From Hungatella sp. (lineage in GTDB: Bacteria; Bacillota; Clostridia; Lachnospirales; Lachnospiraceae), in NCBI GenBank assembly GCA_022798105.1, contig JAAWLV010000003.1:1-42407 (forward strand): a stretch of DNA of 42,407 nucleotides, written 5' to 3'. The notes beneath the pieces were generated by a model, which searched no databases, was not told where the DNA came from, and was given only the letters and a program-made list of their open reading frames with translations. Below, piece after piece: positions 8,207-17,185 of this stretch (its first letter is position 1; every line of letters begins with the position of its first letter). A program made the position numbers and the translations under genes.

Positions 8207-8329
8207 ATGTGGAAGTTGTATAAAAGAAAAAGGATAGAAAAAGGGAAATTATTAAAAATGTATGGGCGAAAGCGCCGAAAGAAAGGGGAAAAATAAAAAA
8301 AGTAAGAAAATTTTAAAAAATCTATAATA

Positions 8330-8345
8330 TGGTATTAAATTTGCA
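8330..8345 (+). promoter_or_regulatory. Sigma-54 (-24/-12) promoter for the MFS carrier
   Basis: TGGTATTAAATTTGCA has the invariant GG and GC at the right spacing and a perfect TTTGCA -12 element. It ends 81 bp before the MFS start codon. Confidence 0.82.
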
Positions 8346-8425
8346 TAAATAATATGCGGTTGTTTATTGCCGGAAAGGCTAAGCAGGAAGCAAAATCAGA
8401 ATTCCAAGAAAAAAGGAGAGAATTT

Positions 8426-9688
8426 ATGGGAACACAAAAAGAATCTAATTTTAATCCATGGCTCATAGTCCTGGGATGCGTGGGCTGCAGCGCCATGCTG
8501 ATCACCATTCTCTGTAACACTGCTGGTATGTTTCTTACCCCGGTTATGGAGGAGTTCGGATGGTCCAGAACGCAGGCTTCCCTGTACTTGACCATCTATT
8601 CATGGATTGCGGCGGCTCTTCAGCCGGTTATCGGAAAGATCTATGAGAAGTACGACATCCGGTGGATTATGTCCGGCATTATCGTTCTGTTCGGAGCTGC
8701 CTATCTGTGGAGCAGCACATTTACCCAGCTGTGGCAGTGGAACCTGTTCGGTGTCCTTTACGGCGTTGCGGCAGGCTTCTTTATGTATCTGCCCCAGCCG
8801 ATCCTGATTAACCGCTGGTTCAAGAAGAAAACGGCGTTTGCCCTGTCTGTAGTGGGATGTATCACCGGTGTGACCGGATACTTCGTAAATCCCCAGATTC
8901 AGAAGATGATCACCAGCGTCGGCTGGCAGGCTGCCCGTTTCCGCGTCGGCATTATCACAATCATCGGCTGTCTGGTACTGTGCGTATTGTTTGTACGGAG
9001 TTTCCCGGAGAAGATGGGTGCGAAACCTTACGGCGCAGACGATGCCCCGGCGGAGAATAATTCCAAGGCAGCAGCTCCTGCGGCAGCGGCGGAAGGCCTT
9101 ACCCGCAGCCAGGCTGTCAAGACCCCGGCATTTTATATGGTGCTGGTAGTAGCGTTTATTTCCTGTCTGTGCCCGAGCCTTAACCAGCAGCTTCCCAGCT
9201 ACAGCGCCACGGTTCCCATCGGAGCGGCAGCAGGTGCAATGGCGCTTTCCATTCTGTCTATCGCCGGACTTCCCCGCGGACCGATTGTGGGCTGGCTGTG
9301 CGATAAGATCGGCAGTATTACAACCAACATTATCTGCTGTCTTCTGGCAGCAGGCGGACTGGCAGCCATCCTTCTTACAGGCGGCACCAGCACCGGTATT
9401 TTCTACCTTGGCGTAGGCCTTTTCTCCTTAAGCTTTGTTCCTCTGACCATCGGCAACCCCATGATCACGAGAGAGGCTTTCGGAACGAAAGATTACTCCA
9501 ATATCTACTCCCTGGTAACAACCACGGTTATGGTGGCGGCAGGTTTGTCACCGATGATCTACGCACAGATTTATGACCGCACCGGCTCCTACGCAGGATG
9601 TATCGGTATGGTTATCGTTCTGCTCCTGATCCAGGCTGTTCTGCTTCCTGTAGTAAAAGCAAGCAGCAAGGGTTCCAAAGCAGCATAA
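8426..9688 (+). CDS. MFS transporter (oxalate/formate-antiporter-like), 420 aa
   Basis: A twelve-helix major facilitator carrier. The N-terminal part (MFLTPVMEEFGWSRTQASLY) and the loop RWFKKKTAFALSVVG are typical of the OFA/monocarboxylate group, which moves organic acids or exchanges a substrate for its product. The central loop (around residues 205-230) is rich in Ala and Glu. ATG 8426 follows AAGGAGAG at good spacing; the frame runs further up to 8354 without a ribosome site. It stands alone between a sigma-54 promoter and terminators, between two CaiB-like genes. Import of the pathway acid is inferred from context. Confidence 0.88.
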   Translation: MGTQKESNFNPWLIVLGCVGCSAMLITILCNTAGMFLTPVMEEFGWSRTQASLYLTIYSWIAAALQPVIGKIYEKYDIRWIMSGIIVLFGAAYLWSSTFTQLWQWNLFGVLYGVAAGFFMYLPQPILINRWFKKKTAFALSVVGCITGVTGYFVNPQIQKMITSVGWQAARFRVGIITIIGCLVLCVLFVRSFPEKMGAKPYGADDAPAENNSKAAAPAAAAEGLTRSQAVKTPAFYMVLVVAFISCLCPSLNQQLPSYSATVPIGAAAGAMALSILSIAGLPRGPIVGWLCDKIGSITTNIICCLLAAGGLAAILLTGGTSTGIFYLGVGLFSLSFVPLTIGNPMITREAFGTKDYSNIYSLVTTTVMVAAGLSPMIYAQIYDRTGSYAGCIGMVIVLLLIQAVLLPVVKASSKGSKAA

Positions 9689-9701
9689 CTGATTTTTAAA
9701 A

Positions 9702-9751
9702 CGGTTGGGATTGGAGGCCGGTTAAACACTTCCGGCGGCAAATCCCGACCG
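9702..9751. terminator. Imperfect hairpin after the MFS gene
   Basis: An 11-bp stem (9702-9712 with 9741-9751, one G-T pair) with an inner GCCGG/CCGGC. The T-tract is on the minus-strand side, so it may serve minus-strand transcripts that read through the next hairpin. Confidence 0.5.
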
Positions 9752-9793
9752 AAATGTACTTCCCTTAGCCAAACAAAGGATATTCAATAAAAT

Positions 9794-9830
9794 AGCGGCC
9801 GGATAACTGCCTGTTATCCGGCCGCTGTAT
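9794..9830. terminator. Strong bidirectional terminator
   Basis: A 14-bp perfect, GC-rich stem (9794-9807 with 9813-9826) with a 5-nt loop is followed by GTATTTT, and has an AT-rich flank on the other side. It separates the converging MFS and second CaiB-like genes. Confidence 0.9.
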
Positions 9831-9836
9831 TTTGAA

Positions 9837-11054
9837 TTATTCTTTGGGGCGGTTGATGATTCCCTTCTCATAGAATGTTTCCAGCTGTTCCTTCGTGTAT
9901 CCGAACTCTTCCATTATATCTTCCGTGTCGGCGCCGTACTTGGCCCCGCCGCGAACCAGCTGCCCGGGATGTTTCTTAAACCGGGGGATCATGGTAACGC
10001 CCTTCACCGGCTTGTCGGTGATCTCGTCATGCCACTCCTCGAACACCTTGCGCGCCTTGTAGTGGGAGTTCTCCTGCATGGTCTGGTAGGTCATGATGGG
10101 GCTGCAGGGAACGGACATGGAGGACATAACCTCAAACACTTCCTCCACCGTGTGGTCGGCACAGTAGCCTTCCAGCTTCTCGTTGAACTTCCTCGCCCGC
10201 TCCGGTTTGTCTCTGGTAATGGACTGGATGATGCCGTCGAAATCCGGGTCGCCGGCCAGGCCGAAGAACTCGATCATCTTGCGGATGGGGCCGCTGCCGC
10301 CTACGGCGATGAAGATCCAGCCGTCCTTGCACTGCTGAGTTCCCTTGCAGGCGCCTACGGTGTCCAGGTTGCCCATACGGGGCGGCTGCTCGCCTCTGTT
10401 TAAGCCGTTGGATAAGTAGGAACCCTGCACTCTGGCCAGCGCCTCAAACTGTGCACAGTCAATGCTGTCGCCGATGCCTGTCTCCTTGGCGCGGATGTAA
10501 GCAGCAAGAGCAGCCCATGCGCCCATAAGGCCGGTCATGTAATCGCCCATAAAGGGTTTTGCCACGTAGGGCGGGTGGGGATCCGGCATTCCGTTGATGC
10601 TCATGTAGCCGCTGAAAGCCTGGCCGATGCTGTCAAAGGAACCGCGGTTAATATAGGAAGGATCGCCAAACTGGCCGAAGCCGGAGATGTGAACGATTAC
10701 CAGAGCCGGATTGGCCTCCCACAGCACCTCGTCTGTAACGCCCCATTTCTCCCAGGTGCCGCCCTTAGAGGACTCCACCAGGATATCGGCCCACTTGCAC
10801 ATGGTGAGGAGGATCTCCTTTCCCTCGGGGGTGGGGATGTTTAAAGAGGTCATTCTCTGGTTGCGGCGCTCCACGGACCAGGCTTCCTGGTACATCCGGT
10901 ACATATCGGGTACGCGGGTGCTCTCCAGCTCGATGACATCGGCGCCCTGCTCGGCAAACAGCTGGCACAGGAAGGGGCCGGCTACTACGGACGCTGCGTT
11001 GAGAACCTTCAGGTTCTGAAGATTGCCGAATTTCGGCATGTCGCTACGTTTCAT
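9837..11054 (-). CDS. Second CaiB/BaiF family CoA-transferase, 405 aa
   Basis: Another class III CoA-transferase, clearly homologous to the one at 6891 but well diverged (MPKFGNLQNLKVLNAASVV at the N-terminus, HISGFGQFG, ETGIGDSIDCAQFE). Asp171 (FMGDYM) aligns with the catalytic aspartate. Two such enzymes suggest two acids are handled, for example substrate and product, or two related substrates. ATG 11054 follows AAAGGAG. A minus-strand sigma-54 site at 11213-11228 would give a leader of about 147 nt. It faces away from the main operon and shares its regulatory region with it. Confidence 0.92.
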   Translation of the reverse strand: MKRSDMPKFGNLQNLKVLNAASVVAGPFLCQLFAEQGADVIELESTRVPDMYRMYQEAWSVERRNQRMTSLNIPTPEGKEILLTMCKWADILVESSKGGTWEKWGVTDEVLWEANPALVIVHISGFGQFGDPSYINRGSFDSIGQAFSGYMSINGMPDPHPPYVAKPFMGDYMTGLMGAWAALAAYIRAKETGIGDSIDCAQFEALARVQGSYLSNGLNRGEQPPRMGNLDTVGACKGTQQCKDGWIFIAVGGSGPIRKMIEFFGLAGDPDFDGIIQSITRDKPERARKFNEKLEGYCADHTVEEVFEVMSSMSVPCSPIMTYQTMQENSHYKARKVFEEWHDEITDKPVKGVTMIPRFKKHPGQLVRGGAKYGADTEDIMEEFGYTKEQLETFYEKGIINRPKE

Positions 11055-11212
11055 AACTGCATTTCTCCTTTGGTTTCATATTTATTTGCCTGCCGGCAGA
11101 GGGGACAGTTTGTTTACTTCCCGTCCAAGAAAAAGGATATTATCAGGCAATGGCATGGACGTGGGATAATCAAACAGACAGCTTTGCCCTGCAGGCCAAC
11201 TGGTTTTATTTA

Positions 11213-11228
11213 TGCAAAAAATGTGCCG
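11213..11228 (-). promoter_or_regulatory. Sigma-54 (-24/-12) promoter, minus strand
   Basis: On the minus strand this reads CGGCACATTTTTTGCA, with correct GG/GC spacing, about 160 bp before the second CaiB-like gene. It forms a divergent pair with the site at 11287-11302. A weaker plus-strand match (11201-11216) overlaps it. Confidence 0.78.
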
Positions 11229-11286
11229 ATCTGCCGGAAAACAGAAAAAGCTTTAAAATAGAAAATTTCTTGAAAAATGAAACGGT

Positions 11287-11302
11287 TGGCACGGAATTTG
11301 CA
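11287..11302 (+). promoter_or_regulatory. Consensus sigma-54 promoter of the ten-gene operon
   Basis: TGGCACGGAATTTGCA is a full match to TGGCAC-N5-TTGCA. It lies 44 bp before the first fixC start at 11346, and excludes the upstream ATG at 11277 as the true start. The AT-rich 60 bp between it and the divergent site may hold activator sites. Confidence 0.95.
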
Positions 11303-11345
11303 AATAAAAGGAATAGAAATTTTGAGAAAGGAAAAGGTAGAAGGA

Positions 11346-12635
11346 ATGAGTGAAGAGAGATTTGACGTGATCGTAGTCGGCGGCGGCCTGGCCGGCACTG
11401 CTGCGGCATATCGCCTGGCCAAAGCAGGCCTTTCGGTCTGCCTCATTGAGCGGGGACAGTCCTGCGGCTCCAAGAATATGACCGGCGGCCGGCTTTACGG
11501 CCACAGCCTGGAAAAGCTGATGCCCGGCTTTGCTGAGCGGGCGCCCATTGAGCGCAAGATCACCAAGGAACGGATTTCCATGGCTACCCGCAGGGGCGCC
11601 ATGACCCTGGACTACACCAGCAAAAAGCTGGGCCTGGAAAGCTGCGCTTCCTACACGGTGCTGAGGAGCAAATTTGACAAGTGGATGGCGGACGAGGCGG
11701 AGAAGGCCGGAGCCATGATTATCACCGGTGTCCGGGTGGACGATCTGGTGGTAAAAGGTGGAAAGGTTATCGGCGTGAAATCCGGAGACGAGGAGGCCTA
11801 CGCGGATGTGGTCATCCTGGCGGACGGGGTAAACTCCCTTCTTGCTCAGAAGCTGGGGATGAAAAAGGAGCTTCTTCCCTCTCAGGTGGCAGTGGGGGCC
11901 AAGGAAGTTATCAAACTGGACACAAAGACGGTTTCCGACCGCTTCGGGGTGACGGACGACGAGGGCGCAGGGTGGCTGTTTGACGGCGACTGCACCGGAG
12001 GAAGCATCGGCGGCGGATTCCTCTACACCAACAAGGACAGCGTATCCATCGGCGTTGTGGCCACTGTAAGCGACATTGAGCGCTCCGGCCTGACGGTTGT
12101 GGAGATGGTGGACCGGTTAAAGGAGCATCCGGTGGTAAAGCCGCTGATCGCAGGGGGGAAACTTATCGAGTACTCCGCACACCTGGTTCCCGAGGCGGGA
12201 TACCGGATGGTTCCGGAGTTAGTCGGCGACGGCGTCCTGGTGACCGGGGATGCGGCCGGATTTGTGATGAACCTGGGCTTTATGGTGAGAGGCATGGACT
12301 TTGCCATCGAGTCGGGGCGGCTGGCGGCGGAGACCGTGCTGCGGGCCAAGAAAAAGAGAGACTTTTCCGCGGAGAGCCTGTCCATCTACAAGAAGGCCCT
12401 GGACCGGAACTTTATTATGAGGGATTTGAAGCATTACCGGAGATTTCCGCAGGTCATGGAGATTCGGAGGCTGTTCAGGGAGTATCCGGCCATGATCGAC
12501 GAGGTTCTGGACAATCTCTTCAGAGTGGACGGAAGGCCGCCGGAGAACATCGCCAAGATGGCCATGCGGGCAGCTAACCGGGTGGGCGTGTTCCACATTG
12601 CGGAGGATTTCTGGAAAGCCGTCCGCGCACTGTAA
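11346..12635 (+). CDS. FixC-type FAD-dependent oxidoreductase, 429 aa
   Basis: A flavoprotein related to electron-transfer flavoprotein:quinone oxidoreductase. It takes electrons from FixAB/EtfAB, probably with FixX, towards quinone. The N-terminal FAD fold (VIVVGGGLAGTAAAYRLA) and the stretch SCGSKNMTGGRLYGHSLE match E. coli FixC closely, as do the FLYTNKDSVSIGV and GDAAGFVMNLGF motifs; the length equals FixC. ATG 11346 follows AGAAGGA and lies just after the consensus sigma-54 promoter. First gene of the operon that runs to etfA at 22513. A second, shorter FixC lies at 19241. Confidence 0.93.
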   Translation: MSEERFDVIVVGGGLAGTAAAYRLAKAGLSVCLIERGQSCGSKNMTGGRLYGHSLEKLMPGFAERAPIERKITKERISMATRRGAMTLDYTSKKLGLESCASYTVLRSKFDKWMADEAEKAGAMIITGVRVDDLVVKGGKVIGVKSGDEEAYADVVILADGVNSLLAQKLGMKKELLPSQVAVGAKEVIKLDTKTVSDRFGVTDDEGAGWLFDGDCTGGSIGGGFLYTNKDSVSIGVVATVSDIERSGLTVVEMVDRLKEHPVVKPLIAGGKLIEYSAHLVPEAGYRMVPELVGDGVLVTGDAAGFVMNLGFMVRGMDFAIESGRLAAETVLRAKKKRDFSAESLSIYKKALDRNFIMRDLKHYRRFPQVMEIRRLFREYPAMIDEVLDNLFRVDGRPPENIAKMAMRAANRVGVFHIAEDFWKAVRAL

Positions 12636-12666
12636 TCCATAAAATGGTTGAAGGAGGAAAGTAAGT

Positions 12667-14748
12667 ATGGGCAGATGTAATATTCTGGCATCACCGATCA
12701 AGGTCGGAAATGTGGTCATGAAAAACCACCTGATGACAACTTCCATGTCGCCGGGTTATGGTTACGTCATAAACGAGGTTCCGACCCAGCGTTTTTATAA
12801 CTATCTGGAGGAGCGTGCCGCCGGGGGTACGGCGCTGATCTGCCAGACCGTGTCGCCGTTCCACAGGGAATTTGCCGACGAGTCGGCACTCCATGTACAT
12901 CCTCTGCCGGGGGCTTTTTGCGACGATCATCTTCCCGGGTTAAAGAAGATGGCCGAGGTGGTACATAAGCACGGAGGCCTTCTGGTGGGACAGCCCTGGA
13001 CTGTACACGCCTGGAAGCCGGACGACGAGGAGAAGGAAAAGACGTGGGGCCCGACTCCCCAGGTGATCTTAAAGGGCATGCCGCCCTTTACGCCCATGGA
13101 GAAGCGGCACATTGACATGTTCATTAACCACTATGTTTTGACGGCGCGGTATATCAAGAAAGCCGGGTGGGACGGCGTGGAGATCATGGCCGGCGTGGGA
13201 GGCGTCATGAACCGGTTCATGTCCCCAGCCACCAATAACCGGACCGACGAGTACGGCGGCTCCTTTGAGAACCGGATGCGCCTGGTGCTGGAGGTTATCA
13301 GGGCTGTCAGGGCCGAGGTGGGACCCGACTATTTAATCACCTGCCGCTGGTCCCCTGTGGAGTACGTAAGCTCCGAGCTGGGGGAGGGCAACGGCATTGA
13401 AAATGCTTTAAAAGTGGCTCCCCTTCTGGAGGAGGCGGGCATTGACATGCACAACCTGGCCATCGGCTGGCACGAGAGCAGCATACCGCTTACCATCAAG
13501 ACCGTTCCCGACGGCTACTGGTCCTGGGTGTCGGAGAAGATCAAGACCGTGGCCAAGAAACCTGTGGCCTGCGCCTACCGCAACACGGATCCCCTGGTGA
13601 TGGAGCAGATCCTTGCGGACAAGAAGGCGGACATTATCGCCGGCCTCCGCTACAACATCGCGGATCCGGAGTTCGGCAGAAAGGTGATGGAGGACAGGCT
13701 GGAGGATCTGAACAAATGTATCTGCTGCTGCCGGTGTCTGGACGACGTGGTCAGTTCCGGAAAGGTGCTGGAGTACTGCGGCGTCAACCCAAGGCTTGGC
13801 AAAGAGCTTGACAGGCCCAGGTTTGAGAAGACCAAAGACCGGAAGAGAGTTATGGTCATCGGAAGCGGCCCGGGAGGCCTGTCTGCGGCGGTGACTGCCT
13901 GTGAGCAGGGCCATCAGGTGACGGTTTACGAGAGGGGCCCCAGAGTGGGCGGATGCCTGGTGATGAGCTCCATCTTCAGCCCCACCTATGAGCGGCTTTT
14001 GCAGCACTACAAGCATGAGTTAAAGAAGCACCCGGAGATCAAGGTGAAGCTGAATACGAAGGTTACCAAGCGGCTGGTGATGAGGGAGAGGCCGGATGCG
14101 GTGATCGTGGCAATCGGCGGTGAGCCCATAGGCCTTGACGTGCCGGGCGCTGACGGCAAGAACGTGGTTCTCTCCCACGATTTCCTGGAGATGCTAAACG
14201 GAAAGGCGCCGAAAAAACCGGGGCTTATCAATAAAGTTATGTGGACCTGCGGTTCCATTTTCTTAAAGTTCTACTACACCCCTGCCTTTGCCAGGCTGGT
14301 GACGGGAATCAGCCCGTGGCCCATCGGCAAGAATGTGGCCATCATCGGCGGCGGCCTTCCGGGGTGCGAGCTGGGAACCCTGCTTTTGCAGTATAAGAGG
14401 AAGATGACCATTTTCGAGGAGCGCAAGAAAGTGGGCTGGGATGTGGGCGGCAGCGACCGGTTCCATGTTACGTCGGCCTTTAAAGAGTCTGAGGACTGTA
14501 CCCTTGAGCCTCTCACAAAGGTGACGGAGATTACCAATAAGGGCGTCAAGGCCGTGCGCCAGGACGGCACCGAGTTCTTTGTGCCGGCCAACACGGTGGC
14601 AGTGACCCTTGGCTTCCAGAAAAATATGGCACTGGCCAAATCCTTAAAGGGCGTGGTGGAAGAGGTGGCCGTTGTAGGCGACTGCATCAACCCGGCCAGG
14701 ATGGCGGACGCCACCAAGGCAGGATATCTGGCAGCGAGAAATCTGTAG
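12667..14748 (+). CDS. BaiCD/FadH-type NADH:flavin oxidoreductase, 693 aa
   Basis: A three-part enzyme of the old-yellow-enzyme/2,4-dienoyl-CoA reductase family. An FMN TIM barrel occupies roughly residues 1-340 and includes the family signature SPATNNRTDEYGGSFENR. A 4Fe-4S site follows, with Cys351, Cys353-355, Cys357 and Cys371; the CICCCRC run is unusually cysteine-rich. An FAD/NAD(P) module comes last (VMVIGSGPGGLSAA and NVAIIGGGLPGCELG). The family reduces C=C bonds in enoyl- or dienoyl-CoA, bile-acid intermediates or 2-enoates. BaiCD/BaiH, FadH and 2-enoate reductase are all possible relatives. The operon context favours reduction of a CoA thioester. Confidence 0.9.
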   Translation: MGRCNILASPIKVGNVVMKNHLMTTSMSPGYGYVINEVPTQRFYNYLEERAAGGTALICQTVSPFHREFADESALHVHPLPGAFCDDHLPGLKKMAEVVHKHGGLLVGQPWTVHAWKPDDEEKEKTWGPTPQVILKGMPPFTPMEKRHIDMFINHYVLTARYIKKAGWDGVEIMAGVGGVMNRFMSPATNNRTDEYGGSFENRMRLVLEVIRAVRAEVGPDYLITCRWSPVEYVSSELGEGNGIENALKVAPLLEEAGIDMHNLAIGWHESSIPLTIKTVPDGYWSWVSEKIKTVAKKPVACAYRNTDPLVMEQILADKKADIIAGLRYNIADPEFGRKVMEDRLEDLNKCICCCRCLDDVVSSGKVLEYCGVNPRLGKELDRPRFEKTKDRKRVMVIGSGPGGLSAAVTACEQGHQVTVYERGPRVGGCLVMSSIFSPTYERLLQHYKHELKKHPEIKVKLNTKVTKRLVMRERPDAVIVAIGGEPIGLDVPGADGKNVVLSHDFLEMLNGKAPKKPGLINKVMWTCGSIFLKFYYTPAFARLVTGISPWPIGKNVAIIGGGLPGCELGTLLLQYKRKMTIFEERKKVGWDVGGSDRFHVTSAFKESEDCTLEPLTKVTEITNKGVKAVRQDGTEFFVPANTVAVTLGFQKNMALAKSLKGVVEEVAVVGDCINPARMADATKAGYLAARNL

Positions 14749-14762
14749 GAGAGGGACGGAAT

Positions 14763-15527
14763 ATGGAAGAGAAGGATGTAGTATATCTGGAGAAAAAGGA
14801 TGGGGGCATTGCGGTAATTTACCTGAATCAGCCCAAAAAGAAGAATGCCATCAGCGCCGTGATGATGGATAAGCTGTGCGGGTACTTTACAGAGCTTGAC
14901 AGGGACGACAAGACCCGGGTGATCCTTTTGAGGGGCGCAGGCGACAATTTCTCCACAGGCGGGGATTTAAGCCAGGGAGGCCCGGACATGACCATAGAGG
15001 ACAGCCGGAAGCTTTTGAGGCGGTACATCGCCGCCGTGAAAGCTATCCGCCAGATTGGCAAGCCGGTAATCGCCGTGGCCGACGGGTATGTGGTAGGCGG
15101 GGCGGTGAGCCTTGTGCTGGCCTGCGATCTGGTGGTGGCCTCGGATAAGACCGTGTTCATCCCCAATTTCTGTGCCATCGGCATTATACCGGAGATGGGC
15201 ATTATGGCCATGCTCCAGCAGGTTGTGGGCGCCCAGAGGGCAAAGGAGCTTCTGTTCTTCGGAAAGCGGTTCGGAGCGCAGGAAGGCTGTGACATGGGTA
15301 TTGTGAACCGGGTGGTGAAAAAGGAGGAGCTGGAGGAGAAGGCTCTTGAGTACGCGCAGGCGCTGTCTGCCATACCGGCCAACTCCTTAAGCATCACAAA
15401 GGGTATCATGAACGGGGCCGCGGATCCCATGGTGGGCGCTGTCATGGAGGCCGAGTCCACCGCATCCCCGTTCTGCACCCGGACTTTGGAGTACAAAGAG
15501 ATGGTGGCCAGATTTTCCAAAAAATAG
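14763..15527 (+). CDS. Crotonase family protein (isomerase-like), 254 aa
   Basis: Enoyl-CoA hydratase/isomerase fold with the oxyanion-hole regions (NFSTGGDLS near 62-70 and GYVVGGAVSLVLACD near 108-122). By hand alignment to rat hydratase, the two catalytic glutamates are replaced by Ser116 and Phe136. A Glu (residue 144, GIIPEMG) stands at the position of the acid used by enoyl-CoA isomerases and dienoyl-CoA isomerase. I therefore lean towards double-bond isomerisation, although CaiD-like dehydration is not excluded. It starts 15 bp after the flavoenzyme gene, within the operon. Confidence 0.85.
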   Translation: MEEKDVVYLEKKDGGIAVIYLNQPKKKNAISAVMMDKLCGYFTELDRDDKTRVILLRGAGDNFSTGGDLSQGGPDMTIEDSRKLLRRYIAAVKAIRQIGKPVIAVADGYVVGGAVSLVLACDLVVASDKTVFIPNFCAIGIIPEMGIMAMLQQVVGAQRAKELLFFGKRFGAQEGCDMGIVNRVVKKEELEEKALEYAQALSAIPANSLSITKGIMNGAADPMVGAVMEAESTASPFCTRTLEYKEMVARFSKK

Positions 15528-15542
15528 CGGGGAGAAGATGCC

Positions 15543-17165
15543 ATGTTTTATCAGAATGTAAGCGAACTGCTGATGGTGAACGTGCGCCGATATCCCCGGA
15601 AAACGGCGGTGATCCACAGGGACGTCCGTCTGTCCTACGAGGAGTTTAACAGGCAGATCAACCGGATGGCCCACATGCTTTTGGATATGGGGGTAAAGGC
15701 AGGCCATAAGGTGGCCTACATGTTTCCCAACAGCATCATGCTGCTTGCGGCCTACTACGCAGTGCAGAAGATCGGCGGGGTGGCGGTGCCTTTAAACTTC
15801 CGGCTGGTTCCAAGGGAACTGCAGTACCTTCTTGAGGCCAGCGACGCGTCGGTGCTTCTGTTTGACGCCCAGTTTCTGGCTCATGTGGAGGAGATTTCCG
15901 GGGCTTTCGGGGACCGCGTATCCTTCCTGTGTTCGGAGGTTTCCGATGCCTGGGGGCCTTCCATCCGGGAGCGGATGGAGGGGCAGCCGGAGGGAGAGCC
16001 AGCGCTTTTTGCAGACGGGGAGGCATTGTCCAGGATCCAGTTTACGGGAGGGAGCACCGGGCTTCCGAAGGGAGCCATGCGGACCCACAGCGCCGACATA
16101 TGCGAGGCCATGGGGGTGATGAACTCCAACATGATGGGTTCGGATCCGGATCATGTGGTGCTAATCCAGTGCCCCCTAGAGCATCACGGAGGCCACAGCT
16201 GGTATCTCTCCGCCTTTGCCAGCGGCGCCACCTTAGTGATCTGCGATGTGTTTGATCCGGAGACCATCCTGGGCCTGATTGAGAAGGAGCGGGTTACTTA
16301 CCTGATGCTTCTTCCCCCAAGCACCTATTTGCGGCTTTTAGACTGCCCCGGGCTGGGAGAGTTTGACTTGTCCGGCGTCAGGCTGGTCCAGAGCGCCGCA
16401 GGGTGTACCACGCCGGAGATTGTGGAGAAGATTTACGCCGCATTTCCCAACTGCGTCATGAACTACGGATGGGGGCAGACCGAGAGCGGCCTGGGAACCA
16501 GCCTGGTGCTGACAAGGCAGATGGCAAAGGAGAACCTTTCCAGGATCAAGAGCGTAGGGCGGCCTATGCCCTTTCTGGAGGCCATCGTGGCCGATGAGGA
16601 CGGAAAAGAGCTGCCGCCGGGCCGGATAGGGGAGTGTCTGGTAAAAAGCCCGGCGGTGATGAAAGGGTACTATAGACAGCCGGAGCTTACAAAAAAGGCG
16701 TTCGGGGACGACGGCTGGCTGCGGACCGGGGATCTGATGTGGAAGGACGAGGACGGGTATCTGTACCTTATGTCAAGAAAGAAGGACATGATTAAGTCCG
16801 GCGGGGAAAATGTCTTTGCCCAGGAGGTGGAGGGCGTTATCAAGCGCCACCCGGCAGTTTTGGAGTGTGTGGTTTTCGGCGTGCCGGAGCGTGCCATGGG
16901 GGAGGCGGTGATGGCTGTGGTCAGCCTTCGCCCGGGGCATACGCTGACCCTTAAGGAGGTGCAGGATCACTGCAGGCAGTATATTTCCAGCTACAAAAAA
17001 CCCCGGTACCTGGATTTTATTGACGAGTTTGACATGGACGACGCGGGGAAGATCAGGAAGAGCCGGGTGGCAGAGCGGTACCGGCTGAAGCTTAGAAATG
17101 AAAAACGCAGGGCAAAGGGCCTTCTGCCTGTAGGCGGAGGTTCCCACTGTATGGAAGAAGAATAA
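15543..17165 (+). CDS. Acyl-CoA ligase (CaiC/BaiB-like), 540 aa
   Basis: An AMP-forming acid-CoA ligase that activates the pathway acid with ATP. The P-loop-like motif FTGGSTGLPKGAMRTH, the GWGQTESG motif, the GDDGWLRTGD hinge and the C-terminal DDAGKIRKS lysine are all present, so the enzyme looks complete. It is longer than most family members by a charged, arginine-rich C-terminal tail. Together with CaiB-like transferases it gives two ways of forming the thioester: ATP-driven priming and then CoA recycling. It lies 15 bp after the crotonase gene. Specificity for carnitine, bile acid or aromatic acids cannot be told. Confidence 0.9.
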   Translation: MFYQNVSELLMVNVRRYPRKTAVIHRDVRLSYEEFNRQINRMAHMLLDMGVKAGHKVAYMFPNSIMLLAAYYAVQKIGGVAVPLNFRLVPRELQYLLEASDASVLLFDAQFLAHVEEISGAFGDRVSFLCSEVSDAWGPSIRERMEGQPEGEPALFADGEALSRIQFTGGSTGLPKGAMRTHSADICEAMGVMNSNMMGSDPDHVVLIQCPLEHHGGHSWYLSAFASGATLVICDVFDPETILGLIEKERVTYLMLLPPSTYLRLLDCPGLGEFDLSGVRLVQSAAGCTTPEIVEKIYAAFPNCVMNYGWGQTESGLGTSLVLTRQMAKENLSRIKSVGRPMPFLEAIVADEDGKELPPGRIGECLVKSPAVMKGYYRQPELTKKAFGDDGWLRTGDLMWKDEDGYLYLMSRKKDMIKSGGENVFAQEVEGVIKRHPAVLECVVFGVPERAMGEAVMAVVSLRPGHTLTLKEVQDHCRQYISSYKKPRYLDFIDEFDMDDAGKIRKSRVAERYRLKLRNEKRRAKGLLPVGGGSHCMEEE

Positions 17166-17185
17166 AGTCAAAAAGGAGAATGATT

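Noticed and set aside
11201-11216. TGGTTTTATTTATGCA as a separate plus-strand sigma-54 promoter
   Set aside because: The -24 part is weak, it overlaps the minus-strand site, and a perfect consensus site lies 86 bp downstream and closer to the gene.
11277-11345. Upstream ATG as the start of the first fixC
   Set aside because: It lies before the consensus sigma-54 promoter and would add 23 residues not seen in FixC; ATG 11346 has a ribosome site.
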